DNA from: Betaproteobacteria bacterium RIFCSPLOWO2_12_FULL_62_58
GTDB taxonomy: Bacteria > Pseudomonadota > Gammaproteobacteria > Burkholderiales > SG8-41
Direction: 5' to 3'
Length of the DNA: 44,843 nt
Assembly (NCBI GenBank): GCA_001772005.1
Contig: MERI01000065.1
Span: 1-44,843 of the forward strand
Below are positions 1-6,895 of this stretch, in pieces. A model generated the notes under the pieces. It made no database searches. It was not told the DNA's origin and saw nothing but the letters and a program-made list of their open reading frames with translations. Position numbers and translations under genes: made by a program. Numbering within the stretch: position 1 is the first letter of the stretch; each line of letters opens with the position of its first letter.

Positions 1-132
1 TGCTAGACTTACTCATGGTCTGCCTCCTTTACTCGGTTGACGCCTGCGTGCTCAACATGTGGCTCGTGCTAGACTTACTCATGGTCTGCCTCCTTTACTC
101 GGTTGACGCCTGCGTGCTCAACATGTGGCTCG
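1..132. repeat. 66-bp tandem direct repeat, two copies
   Basis: Two identical 66-bp units lie head to tail at 1-66 and 67-132, each starting TGCTAGACTTACTCATGG. The array may continue beyond the left edge. The segment GGTCTGCCTCCTT inside each unit (17-29 and 83-95) recurs in inverted orientation at 162-174, and a perfect hairpin GCGTGGC-TT-GCCACGC sits at 133-148. The block can therefore fold on itself. No convincing gene is seen in 1-242. Confidence 0.85.
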
Positions 133-242
133 GCGTGGCTTGCCACGCAATCCACGTTACCAAGGAGGCAGACCGCCTGCCACTCGCACGAAGCCATTCT
201 GTCTAGGCACGCTAAGAAAGTCAGCGGCATGGAAACACCTCG

Positions 243-680
243 ATGGTGATGCAAGTGACCAATGATGCCCTTCTCGACGAGTCGCTCGGGTGCCTTCGGG
301 CTCACCTTCATCCAAAATGGGGAGATCGACATCCGCTGGATGTTTTCAACCGATTATTGGCGAAGAACATTCGGCCAAGCGGATGGACGCGCAATACGCA
401 TCTAGACATCCAGCGCGGTCAAGTTGGGTCTCGCCGGGAACAGTGGACAACAGAGGCCCTAGGAAAGTTGGCTCGTGGACACAATTCGACTGAAGGCCAA
501 GATTTCGGCTGCCCGATCATCATTGCAGAGTACGAAGGCGTACAACGTGTGCTTGACGGAAATCATCGCATCAACCGTTGGGTTACTGCCGGAGATACGC
601 GAGCGCACGACGTTAACATTCACACGATCTCCGGGGTTGGCAAGTTCACTGAACTTCCCACTCTCGCAAATGGTGCCTAA
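243..680 (+). CDS. Integron-cassette-type orphan protein with a DGNHR motif
   Basis: This 145-residue protein is not one I recognise as a named family. Near residues 104-108 it has D-G-N-H-R preceded by V-L and followed by I-N-R-W. This recalls the DGxHR motif of ParB/sulfiredoxin-like nucleotide-binding or nuclease folds, so a ParB-like fold is a guess. There is no signal peptide or membrane segment. The stop codon TAA (678-680) lies inside the first seven bases of the attC site at 675-771, a typical gene-cassette arrangement. The start is uncertain: two nearby ATG codons (243 and 249) are in frame and no strong ribosome binding site precedes them. Function is unknown; the cassette location suggests a mobile accessory trait. 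Confidence 0.55.
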   Translation: MVMQVTNDALLDESLGCLRAHLHPKWGDRHPLDVFNRLLAKNIRPSGWTRNTHLDIQRGQVGSRREQWTTEALGKLARGHNSTEGQDFGCPIIIAEYEGVQRVLDGNHRINRWVTAGDTRAHDVNIHTISGVGKFTELPTLANGA

Positions 681-771
681 CAACACATTCAACTCGGACC
701 GCCCAAAGGCATGCGCCTTTGGGTTCGCGCTGTGCATGCACAGCGCCGGCCAGTTAATGTAAGCGTTAGAC
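675..771 (+). other. attC recombination site (integron cassette end)
   Basis: The site begins with R'' GCCTAAC (675-681) and ends with R' GTTAGAC (765-771). Inside, AACTCGGACCG (691-701) pairs with CGGCCAGTT (747-755), leaving two unpaired bases (C and A) on one strand, as expected for the extrahelical bases of attC. The central part holds two perfect palindromes: CCCAAAGGC-ATGC-GCCTTTGGG (702-723 region) and the 20-bp GCGCTGTGCATGCACAGCGC. Strand transfer would fall between G765 and T766. The preceding gene stops inside R''. This is a strong structural match to attC. Confidence 0.85.
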
Positions 772-858
772 AACAGTCGCCGATGTGCTTTTCGTGATTC
801 GTTCGCACGGTCGGTGCGATTGTCCAGTGGCTGTTCAATAGCCGAGGAGGAAACGGCG

Positions 859-2121
859 ATGAAGAGATCAGCGCAATTCTACATATTCACCCTCACGCTC
901 GGCTGCGTCGCCCTGGCCTTGGCACCGCTCAGCGGAGCCGAGAGGCAGCCCGCGGCAGTCGAAGGGAAGTACGACCCGGCCGTGGACGTGCAAGCGGTGC
1001 AGAAGGCAGTCGATCAAGGCGGGACTGTCCTCCTCAAGGGGCGCTTCGACTTCGGTGACAAGGGCAGCGTGACGATTACCAAGGATGTCACGGTGCTCGG
1101 CGAGACGGATGAGCGGGGAGCCCTGCGGACGACGGTCCGGGGTGGCTACTACGCGTTTCACAGCCCCCCAACGGCTCAGACGCCCCCGCCACCAGGCCCG
1201 AAGATCGCGATCAGGAACATCCACTTCGATGGGGCGCTATGGACGCCCGTGCGGTTGGCGTACGCGAGCGGCGTAACGATCGCGGGGAACAGGATTACGG
1301 GTGTTCGTCCGCATCCCTCCCCCACCCAGCCGCAGATCGGCTTGCAGCAGGGCATCCTGGTGGGGACCACATTTCCGACGGACAAGAGCGCTCAATATCA
1401 GGCTGAAGCCGTCGTGGGGACGGTGACGATCACGGATAACGACATCGATCTCAGCACCGAGATGCCGACGAAGACAATGGCCCAGGGCATCTTCGTTATG
1501 TGGACGACAGGCATCAACGCGCGGATCGCCAGAAATACGATCACCAACTGCGCCCGGAATTGCATCGAGCTCGTCAACAACCAGCTCGGCAATGACGGGA
1601 GTGGCTTCATCGTTGTCCAGGACAACAAGATTACGACGGCCACGGAAGGCCTCGCCCAGCCGACGCCCCTTACGCCCAACGGGATCGTGGTTGGTTTTCT
1701 TCGGGGCAGGAGCACGGCCGTCGAACGCAAGCGCGTCATCCGACAGCTGATCCTGCACAACAGCGTCGTGGCACGCGGAAAGACATCGCTTGGAATCAAC
1801 GTGCTCACAGAGGCCGCGCTGGTGCGGAACAACCATGTGATCATCGAGGGGCAGGAGGCCCGTGCGATCCAGGTCGCGGGATCCGGCACCTACATTGGCC
1901 GGAACAGGATCGAGGGGAGCGGAGCATTTGGGCTTCGGTTTGGGGGTAGGGCAAGTGGTAACGAGGTGGATGGCAACGATTTCGAGCAGTTCAAGGCGGC
2001 GATCGCCGACGTGATGATGGAGAAGGGCGCCAATGACAATGTGGTAGTGGGAACCAATGGCAGCGTCATCGACCTTGGCGCTGGAAATGAGATCCGTGGG
2101 CTCAAGCGGCTTAGCAAGTAG
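859..2121 (+). CDS. Secreted right-handed beta-helix repeat protein (cassette-borne)
   Basis: The protein has 420 residues if started at ATG 859, which has a good GAGGAGG site at 844-850. An upstream in-frame ATG at 814 lacks one. Residues 1-30 form a classical Sec signal peptide ending near L-S-G-A-E. The mature part is full of short turns rich in N, G, I and V (I-x-G-N-x-I, I-T-D-N-D-I, A-R-N-T-I-T-N, V-Q-D-N-K-I), the pattern of parallel beta-helix/PbH1 repeats seen in pectate-lyase-like and carbohydrate-binding folds. No catalytic set was identified, so the substrate is unknown. It lies between two attC sites and would be the single gene of a roughly 1.5-kb cassette. Secreted proteins of this size are uncommon in cassettes. 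Confidence 0.75.
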   Translation: MKRSAQFYIFTLTLGCVALALAPLSGAERQPAAVEGKYDPAVDVQAVQKAVDQGGTVLLKGRFDFGDKGSVTITKDVTVLGETDERGALRTTVRGGYYAFHSPPTAQTPPPPGPKIAIRNIHFDGALWTPVRLAYASGVTIAGNRITGVRPHPSPTQPQIGLQQGILVGTTFPTDKSAQYQAEAVVGTVTITDNDIDLSTEMPTKTMAQGIFVMWTTGINARIARNTITNCARNCIELVNNQLGNDGSGFIVVQDNKITTATEGLAQPTPLTPNGIVVGFLRGRSTAVERKRVIRQLILHNSVVARGKTSLGINVLTEAALVRNNHVIIEGQEARAIQVAGSGTYIGRNRIEGSGAFGLRFGGRASGNEVDGNDFEQFKAAIADVMMEKGANDNVVVGTNGSVIDLGAGNEIRGLKRLSK

Positions 2122-2159
2122 CCTCCAGCTTGAAGCGACTTCTGACGTATGGCCACGTT

Positions 2160-2246
2160 GTCTAACTCCAGGTCGAACGGACGGGCTATGAGCGCATTGC
2201 CTTCATTAACGACTGTGCTAGCCCGCCGTTCACCAAGACGTTGGGT
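2160..2246 (+). other. Second attC-like site (end of beta-helix cassette)
   Basis: R'' GTCTAAC is at 2160-2166 and R' GTTGGGT (fits GTTRRRY) at 2240-2246. Between them GAACGGACGGGCTA (2175-2188) pairs with TAGCCCGCCGTTC (2219-2231) except for one extra A on the first strand, the signature extrahelical base of attC. The loop between the arms is about 30 nt and less structured than in the first site. The distance from the stop of the preceding gene is 38 nt, longer than usual. Less certain than the site at 675-771. Confidence 0.65.
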
Positions 2247-2294
2247 GGCAAGAACAGAACCGAGTAGAATTGGCGCGATCACTTGAGGTGCCAT

Positions 2295-2415
2295 ATGAAT
2301 TTCACGATCGAGCATGAGCGCGAAGACGACGGCCGCTGGCTCGCGGAAGTGCCTGAATTGCCGGGCGTTCTTGCTTACGGCGCAACCGCTGCAGAGGCGA
2401 TGGCGAAAGTAAAAG
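2295..2415 (+). pseudogene. hicB: hicB antitoxin, truncated N-terminal stump
   Basis: The first 40 or so codons read M-N-F-T-I-E-H-E, then D-D-G-R-W-L-A-E-V-P-E-L-P-G-V, then Y-G-A-T-A-A-E-A-M-A-K-V-K. This is the standard start of HicB-family antitoxins (the partially degraded RNase-fold domain). After K at about 2415 the match stops. The frame runs into unrelated residues rich in R and A and ends at 2498, with no DNA-binding domain. The break abuts the inverted-repeat element at 2445-2686. No hicA toxin is visible. It lies just after the attC-like site, so it may have been carried by a third cassette. Non-functional as an antitoxin in all likelihood. Confidence 0.7.
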
Positions 2416-2444
2416 AGGGTCAGTGTAACTTTTTCGTGATTCTT

Positions 2445-2686
2445 GGCGCCCCTGTTCGCCGCCGAGCAGCCGCAGCCAAGGCGGGGGGTCGTCAGTGAGC
2501 ACTGGGCGAGTTTCGTGTGCGCATGTTTACCCCTGAAGAATTCCCGCCTGATGTCGTTGAGAGTAGCGAAGAGTGTGCGCGAGTTGCGCAGCCGCCCGGC
2601 TTGGGGAGCAGCGCAGGAGAACCGAAAATCCCGGACAGACCCACACCCCAGGTCTGTCCCGGTTTTCGGCGGCGAACCGGGGCGCC
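2445..2686. repeat. Inverted-repeat element with internal hairpin, interrupting hicB
   Basis: Ends are 19-bp inverted repeats with one mismatch: GGCGCCCCTGTTCGCCGCC at 2445-2463 and GGCGGCGAACCGGGGCGCC at 2668-2686. A near-perfect hairpin is nested at 2622-2669 (arms CCGAAAA..CCGGACAGACC and GGTCTGTCC..GGTTTTCGG). The flank 2687-2731 (CTTTTCTTTGGTGACTTTC, then AAAAGAAAGT) resembles a dispersed intergenic repeat I have seen in several proteobacteria. No transposase is encoded, so this would be a non-autonomous element or the scar of one. Nothing else is recognised in 2416-2803. Confidence 0.5.
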
Positions 2687-2803
2687 CTTTTCTTTGGTGA
2701 CTTTCTTTTGGGCGCGCAAAAGAAAGTCTCCAGCCCTTCAGGGCTGGACCCAGATGTCAGGCGCGGCCAGCAATGGAGCGATACCAACTGTTGGAAAGCA
2801 TAC

Positions 2804-2905
2804 CTATTTCAGGCTGAACCCCTTTTCGCGGATGAAGGCGCCGGAGTCGGTCCGCTCGGGGACTGAATACTGCCGCACCTAGTTTTCCCACCGGCCGTAG
2901 AACGA
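2804..2905 (-). pseudogene. Degenerate 3' fragment of the nitroreductase gene
   Basis: Read on the minus strand this segment gives F-Y-G-R-W-E-N, a TAG stop (2879-2881), then V-R-Q-Y-S-V-P-E-R-T-D-S-G-A-F, then I-R-E-K-G-F-S-L-K and a TAG stop at 2804-2806. It matches the C-terminus of the intact nitroreductase at 3652-4503 (F-Y-G-W-S-E-D-K-A-R-Q-Y, then A-V-P-E-R-T-D-F-G-E-F, then I-R-Q-K-G-F-S-L-K) almost residue for residue, including the stop codon position. It is a decayed partial duplicate. The toxin-antitoxin pair lies between the two copies. Confidence 0.8.
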
Positions 2906-2921
2906 TACGTTTTTTGTCGTC

Positions 2922-3341
2922 TTAGACGAAAGGCGCAACCAGCTGGATGACTTGCCGCCCGTTCTTGCGGTAGATCGTGAAATCGGCGTCGAGCGTGAGC
3001 ACTGCGGCCTCGTCGTAGAGCTCGGCCATCCGCACCAGGCAGGCATCCGCCAGCGCCATGGGACGGTCGCGGTAGCGCGTAACGAGCCGCCGCACGGCAA
3101 CCAGTTCGGAGGCCAGTGCGAAGTCAATGGAAATGAGGCCCCGTTCAACCAGTTCCAGCAATGCCGGCTGTCCACGGCGGGTCAGGCGTAATAAGTGCCA
3201 GGCTTCGGACAGCACCGCTTCGCAGGTACGGGCGGGCGTGGCGCAGCCGGCAAACGCCTGCTTGGCCCACTCGTGATACCGGTCCCGTTCGCTCAACAGC
3301 GCGACCAGCGGACCGGTATCGACCAGCAGGGGTGCGGTCAC
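2922..3341 (-). CDS. PIN-domain toxin, VapC-type ribonuclease
   Basis: This 139-residue PIN-domain protein has acidic residues at the expected places for metal binding: D8 (L-V-D-T-G-P-L), E41 or E46, D99 (A-L-A-D-A-C-L), and D118/D120 near T-L-D-A-D-F. PIN toxins cut RNA, often tRNA or rRNA, and are held inactive by a cognate antitoxin. Its start codon overlaps the stop of the upstream antitoxin by 4 bp (ATGA at 3338-3341 on the minus strand), which indicates translational coupling. Length and order (antitoxin first) match ordinary type II VapBC-like modules. The target cannot be told from sequence. Confidence 0.88.
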   Translation of the reverse strand: MTAPLLVDTGPLVALLSERDRYHEWAKQAFAGCATPARTCEAVLSEAWHLLRLTRRGQPALLELVERGLISIDFALASELVAVRRLVTRYRDRPMALADACLVRMAELYDEAAVLTLDADFTIYRKNGRQVIQLVAPFV

Positions 3342-3580
3342 CGGCCGTAGTCGTCCAGGTGTTTCGGGTTACTCGACAGGTCTGCCGGGGCGTCCTTGAC
3401 ACAGCCGACGAGATCTCCCGCGAGGTCGAGGAACGACCCTTTGCGGATTTCCCGGCTCTCGTCCACGTACCGCTGGAGCGCCTCCCGGACCACGACGCTC
3501 TTCCGCATTCCGCGGCGCTTGACCACGGCCGAAAGTTTGCGATCCAGTTGTTCCGGTACTTTCAGTGACAGAACCTTCAT
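3338..3580 (-). CDS. Ribbon-helix-helix antitoxin of the PIN toxin
   Basis: The protein has 80 residues. The N-terminus (M-K-V-L-S-L-K-V-P-E-Q-L, then K-R-R-G-M-R-K-S-V-V-V-R-E-A-L) is a typical CopG/RHH DNA-binding strand-helix-helix. The C-terminal 35 residues are probably the toxin-binding tail. It precedes and overlaps the toxin gene. A GAGGA site sits just upstream on the minus strand, with a sigma70-like promoter behind it. It should repress its own promoter as a dimer, alone or with the toxin. Confidence 0.85.
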   Translation of the reverse strand: MKVLSLKVPEQLDRKLSAVVKRRGMRKSVVVREALQRYVDESREIRKGSFLDLAGDLVGCVKDAPADLSSNPKHLDDYGR

Positions 3581-3611
3581 GACGGGATCCTCAGGTAATA
3601 CCGTTATGGCA

Positions 3612-3640
3612 ATTATAGCTTACCGATGGTCCGCGGGCAA
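3612..3640 (-). promoter_or_regulatory. Promoter of the toxin-antitoxin operon
   Basis: On the minus strand TTGCCC (3640-3635), a 17-bp spacer and a perfect TATAAT (3617-3612) form a sigma70-type promoter. The stretch between it and the antitoxin start carries TAAT and ATTA half-sites (about 3596-3615) that could be the RHH operator. This is inferred from consensus match only. Confidence 0.55.
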
Positions 3641-3651
3641 TAATCATCCGG

Positions 3652-4503
3652 CTACTTGAGGCTGAAGCCCTTCTGGCGGATGAATTCGCCGAAGTCCGTC
3701 CGTTCGGGCACCGCGTACTGCCGGGCCTTGTCTTCCGACCACCCGTAGAACGCGGCCTTTCCGTAGCGCTCGGCGTGGCGCTGCTTGCGGTATGGCTGCG
3801 TTTCATGCCGGCGGCGGTCGTAGGCGTCGATTTTTTCCTTCATATCGGTTTCGTCGTAGCGGTCGACGTGCACGGTCGCTTCGAGCGGCAGTCGCGCGCT
3901 GATCCGGCCCGGTTCCGCCGGGTAGCCGACGCATAGGCCTGCGACCGGGAACACCCAGTCGGGCAGTTCCAGCATGCGGCTCACCTCATGCGGGTGGTTG
4001 CGCACTGCGCTGATCGGGCACGTGCCCAAGCCCACCGCCTCCGCGGCGCGGATGAAGGTCGTCATCACGATGCCGGCGTCCACCGCCGCGTTCATGAAAT
4101 GATCGAGATGGTCGTTCGCGAACGGCTTGTTGCGCCATTCGCCGACTTGCCGGATGCGGCGGTTGTTGCCGCAGAAGACGAGAAATACCGGCGCATTGTT
4201 GATCCATTGCATATCGGGAATCAACTGGACAATCGCTTGCACCTTGGCGCGGTCGGCGATGTGAACGATGTCGGCCTGCTGCAGGTCGCTTTTTGACGGC
4301 GCCGACAGTGCACATGCAAACAACAGGCGCAGCAACGCCGGATCGACGGCCCGTGCCGTATATCTGCGGTGGGAACGGTGGCCCGCGATGCGTGCCAGTT
4401 CGTCCACGCCTGGCAGGTTCAGGCCGACGGAGACCGGCGCACCAAAGCGCTCGGCGAGGGCGTCCTCAAGGTATTGCTCGATCGGAAATGGTTGCGCGTC
4501 CAT
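3652..4503 (-). CDS. Nitroreductase family flavoprotein
   Basis: This 283-residue protein has the nitroreductase pattern: R-S-H-R-R-Y-T near residue 42 (FMN phosphate contact), A-L-S-A-P-S-K-S-D-L-Q near residue 88, and a central A-V-G-L-G-T-C-P-I-S around residue 170 followed by P-V-A-G-L-C-V-G-Y-P. Such enzymes use FMN and NAD(P)H to reduce nitro groups, quinones or similar substrates. The substrate is unknown, and the roughly 60-residue basic C-terminal extension is not informative. A decayed copy of its last 33 codons lies at 2804-2905. Probably monocistronic. Confidence 0.85.
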   Translation of the reverse strand: MDAQPFPIEQYLEDALAERFGAPVSVGLNLPGVDELARIAGHRSHRRYTARAVDPALLRLLFACALSAPSKSDLQQADIVHIADRAKVQAIVQLIPDMQWINNAPVFLVFCGNNRRIRQVGEWRNKPFANDHLDHFMNAAVDAGIVMTTFIRAAEAVGLGTCPISAVRNHPHEVSRMLELPDWVFPVAGLCVGYPAEPGRISARLPLEATVHVDRYDETDMKEKIDAYDRRRHETQPYRKQRHAERYGKAAFYGWSEDKARQYAVPERTDFGEFIRQKGFSLK

Positions 4504-4512
4504 GGGTTATCC

Positions 4513-4707
4513 TAGGAGTTTGTCGGACTTAGCGCCGACAAACTCCTAATGCAAAACCGGCGCCAGCAAAATCGCAAAAGAGGATGTCGGATATGCGAAT
4601 TCGCTCCTGCTTTACTTCATGTTCGGCCGCTTCGAGTAGGTTTCTTCCGAATTGTCAGCCGGTTTTGCTTAGCAGCCTGTACGGACTGTTAAGTCCGACA
4701 GGCTGCT
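4513..4707. repeat. MITE-like palindromic element (195 bp)
   Basis: The left end is a perfect 14-bp hairpin, TAGGAGTTTGTCGG (4513-4526) with CCGACAAACTCCTA (4535-4548). The right end is a hairpin of AGCAGCCTGT (4671-4680) with ACAGGCTGCT (4698-4707), extended by CGGACT/AGTCCG. Both ends share TGTCGGACTTA facing inward. Subterminal GCAAAACCGGC (4551-4561) and GCCGGTTTTGC (4658-4668) are inverted copies. The inside codes for nothing recognisable. A close copy of the right half, in opposite orientation, starts at 44752. Together with the flanks this fills the gap 4504-4846. Confidence 0.7.
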
Positions 4708-4846
4708 CAAGGCCGCTATTTTGCGCTGTGCGATTTCTGTTAACAACAGAATCAACACCTTATCTGGTGTGACTTCGGCGATCCCGCGACTCCTTGACAG
4801 GCAAGACGTAGCCCACGCCAGCGGCTGATGTCCTCGGCCGTTTTCC

Positions 4847-4876
4847 TTGCGCTTACGCCAAAAACTAGCGTAAAAT
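4847..4876 (+). promoter_or_regulatory. Candidate promoter of the rpsP operon
   Basis: TTGCGC (4847-4852), an 18-bp spacer and TAAAAT (4871-4876) lie 36 bp upstream of the rpsP start. The -10 is good and the -35 moderate. A better -35 box (TTGACA, 4794-4799) has no matching -10 at the right distance. Confidence 0.4.
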
Positions 4877-4912
4877 CACGCCCTTTCCGTATCCGGACCG
4901 GCAGGAAAAACC

Positions 4913-5167
4913 ATGGTTGTGATTCGTTTGGCACGCGGCGGCGCCAAGAAGCGTCCGTTCTATAACCTGGTCGTGGCGGATTCGCGCCGCGCCCGCGATG
5001 GCCGCTTCATCGAGCGCATCGGGTTCTACAATCCCAAAGCGCCGGAAGGCCAGGAAACGCTGCGCATCGACAAGGAGCGTCTTGCTTTTTGGCAAGCCAA
5101 GGGCGTACTCCTGTCCGACACCGCCGCGCGGCTCGTCAAACAGTTTGGTGAGCAAAAAGCCGCCTGA
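4913..5167 (+). CDS. rpsP: 30S ribosomal protein S16
   Basis: The 84-residue protein starts [17 protein letters not shown], the invariant S16 N-terminus, followed by [14 protein letters not shown] and G-F-Y-N-P. Length is normal for the family. S16 binds 16S rRNA early in assembly of the small subunit. It is the first gene of the conserved rpsP-rimM-trmD-rplS operon, and the next gene follows within 5 bp. The base GGAAAA before the start serves as a weak ribosome binding site. Confidence 0.98.
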   Translation: MVVIRLARGGAKKRPFYNLVVADSRRARDGRFIERIGFYNPKAPEGQETLRIDKERLAFWQAKGVLLSDTAARLVKQFGEQKAA

Positions 5168-5171
5168 GCAA

Positions 5172-5660
5172 ATGGTGGTGATGGGGCGTGTTTCCGCCCC
5201 GTTTGGTGTCAAGGGCTGGATCAAAGTCCAGCCGTTCACCGCGGCAGCAGCGAACCTGCTCTCTTACACGGTTTGGTGGCTCGGCGGCGGCGGCGGATGG
5301 CTGAAATACGCGGTCGCCGATGTGCAAGTCCACGGCCGCTCCGTTGTGGCGCAACTCGAAGGCTGCGAGGACCGCGAGGCGGCGGCGCGGTTCAGAGGCA
5401 TGCAAGTGGCGATTCCGCGGGACGCGCTCCCGACGACGGACGCAAACGAGTTTTACTGGGCCGACCTGATCGGTCTGAAGGTGGTGAACAGTGCCGCGCG
5501 GGATCTCGGCCAAGTGGTCCGGATCCTGGAAACCGGCGCCAACGACGTGCTGGTGGTGGAGGGCGAGCGCGAGCGGCTGATTCCGTTCATAGCGGACGTG
5601 ATCAGGAAAGTCGACCTTGCCGGCGGCGTGATCACGGTGGATTGGGGCGCGGACTTCTGA
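5172..5660 (+). CDS. rimM: Ribosome maturation factor RimM
   Basis: The protein has 162 residues from ATG 5172. It opens [18 protein letters not shown], the RimM N-terminal barrel, and has [10 protein letters not shown] near residue 93, the start of the PRC-barrel, ending with R-L-I-P-F-I and V-D-W-G-A-D-F. RimM helps process the 3' major domain of 16S rRNA. An alternative GTG start at 5148, inside the end of rpsP, would add eight residues (V-S-K-K-P-P-E-Q) and cannot be excluded because neither start has a strong ribosome binding site. Confidence 0.95.
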   Translation: MVVMGRVSAPFGVKGWIKVQPFTAAAANLLSYTVWWLGGGGGWLKYAVADVQVHGRSVVAQLEGCEDREAAARFRGMQVAIPRDALPTTDANEFYWADLIGLKVVNSAARDLGQVVRILETGANDVLVVEGERERLIPFIADVIRKVDLAGGVITVDWGADF

Positions 5661-5664
5661 TTTG

Positions 5665-6420
5665 ATGATTCAGTTCGACGTCGTCACGCTGTTCCCGCCG
5701 ATGTTCGACGCCGTCACGGAGTGCGGCGTGACGGGCCGGGCGCGGGAGAAGGGGCTGTATCAGCTGGTGCTGTGGAATCCGCGCGATTTCGCCGCCAACA
5801 CCTACCGCACGGTGGACGACCGGCCTTACGGCGGCGGCCCCGGCATGGTGATGATGGCGGAGCCGCTGGAAAAGGCGATTGCGGCGGCGCGCCAGCGGCA
5901 GAAGAGTTCGGGCGTGAAGGCGCCGCGGGTGATTCATCTCTCGCCACAGGGCCGCTTGCTTCATCACCTGCTGGTGATGGAACTTGCGCAGGAACAGGGG
6001 CTGGTGTTGCTCGCGGGACGCTACGAGGGCGTGGACGAACGCCTGATCCGGCGCAGTGTGGACGATGAGATTTCGATCGGCGACTACGTGCTTTCGGGCG
6101 GTGAGCTCGCGGCGATGGTGGTGATGGATTGCGTGGTGCGGCAACTGCCGGGCGCGCTCGGCGATGCGGAGTCGGCGCACCAGGATTCATTCGTGAACGG
6201 CTTGCTTGATTGTCCGCACTACACGCGGCCGGAGGTTTACCAGGGCGACGCGGTGCCGCCGGTGCTGCTTTCGGGTAACCACGCCGAGATCGGCCGCTGG
6301 CGCTTCAAGCAAGCGCTGGGCCGGACCTGGCAGCGGCGGCCGGATTTACTGGAAGCGCGCGTTCTCTCGGCGGAGGAACGGGCGCTGCTGGAAGAATTCA
6401 AGAAGGAACAAGGAGCATGA
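5665..6420 (+). CDS. trmD: tRNA (guanine-37-N1)-methyltransferase
   Basis: This 251-residue enzyme begins [13 protein letters not shown] and has the signature [13 protein letters not shown]. The trefoil-knot SAM site is R-Y-E-G-V-D-E-R and [12 protein letters not shown]. It methylates G37 of tRNAs to prevent frameshifting. ATG 5665 is preferred over the TTG at 5662, and it follows rimM by 4 bp. The stop overlaps an ATG (6417-6420) belonging to the region of rplS initiation. Confidence 0.97.
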   Translation: MIQFDVVTLFPPMFDAVTECGVTGRAREKGLYQLVLWNPRDFAANTYRTVDDRPYGGGPGMVMMAEPLEKAIAAARQRQKSSGVKAPRVIHLSPQGRLLHHLLVMELAQEQGLVLLAGRYEGVDERLIRRSVDDEISIGDYVLSGGELAAMVVMDCVVRQLPGALGDAESAHQDSFVNGLLDCPHYTRPEVYQGDAVPPVLLSGNHAEIGRWRFKQALGRTWQRRPDLLEARVLSAEERALLEEFKKEQGA

Positions 6421-6422
6421 AC

Positions 6423-6812
6423 ATGGACATCATCAAGCAACTCGAGCAGGAAGAGATCAAACGCCTCGGGAAGAGCCTTCCCGACTTCGCGACCGGCGAC
6501 ACGGTGGTGGTGAACGTCAACGTCGTCGAGGGCGACCGCAAGCGCGTCCAGGCCTATGAGGGCGTGGTCATCGCCAAGCGCAACCGGGGACTTAACTCGT
6601 CGTTCATCGTGCGCAAGATTTCCTCCGGCGAAGGCGTGGAACGCACGTTCCAGACGTACTCGCCGCTCATCGCGAGCGTCGAAGTCAAGCGCCGCGGCGA
6701 CGTCGGCCGCTCCAAGCTGTATTACCTGCGGCAGCGTTCCGGCAAGGCGGCGCGCATCAAGGAAAAGCTCACGAGCGGCGCCGATGCCGCGGAAGCCGAA
6801 GCGCAGGAATAG
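6423..6812 (+). CDS. rplS: 50S ribosomal protein L19
   Basis: The protein has 129 residues from ATG 6423, which has AGGAG (6411-6415) at a 7-nt spacing. An in-frame ATG at 6417 overlaps the trmD stop but sits too close to that site. The core [11 protein letters not shown] and [13 protein letters not shown], then [18 protein letters not shown], is classic L19, which sits at the 30S-50S interface. The C-terminal tail ([10 protein letters not shown]) is a variable extension. It is the last gene of the operon, followed by a terminator. Confidence 0.97.
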   Translation: MDIIKQLEQEEIKRLGKSLPDFATGDTVVVNVNVVEGDRKRVQAYEGVVIAKRNRGLNSSFIVRKISSGEGVERTFQTYSPLIASVEVKRRGDVGRSKLYYLRQRSGKAARIKEKLTSGADAAEAEAQE

Positions 6813-6829
6813 GCGGCACAATGACCGGG

Positions 6830-6857
6830 AAAAAAAGGCGGCCATGCCGCTTTTTTT
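6830..6857 (+). terminator. Rho-independent terminator after rplS
   Basis: An A-run, a short stem (CGGC-CAT-GCCG, extended by the flanking A and T tracts) and a run of seven T form an intrinsic terminator 18 bp after the rplS stop. The A/T symmetry could also work on the opposite strand. Confidence 0.75.
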
Positions 6858-6895
6858 CTGTCTGGAGTCCGGCCGTCACGGGATAAAATACGTCG

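Noticed and set aside
1..132. 66-bp repeats as CRISPR or attC sites
   Set aside because: There are no spacers between the copies. GCTCAAC could be an R''-like box, but no GTTRRRY partner follows at a suitable distance.
2500..2803. Several small frames on both strands
   Set aside because: They lie in the repeat element region, have no family motifs and no ribosome binding sites.
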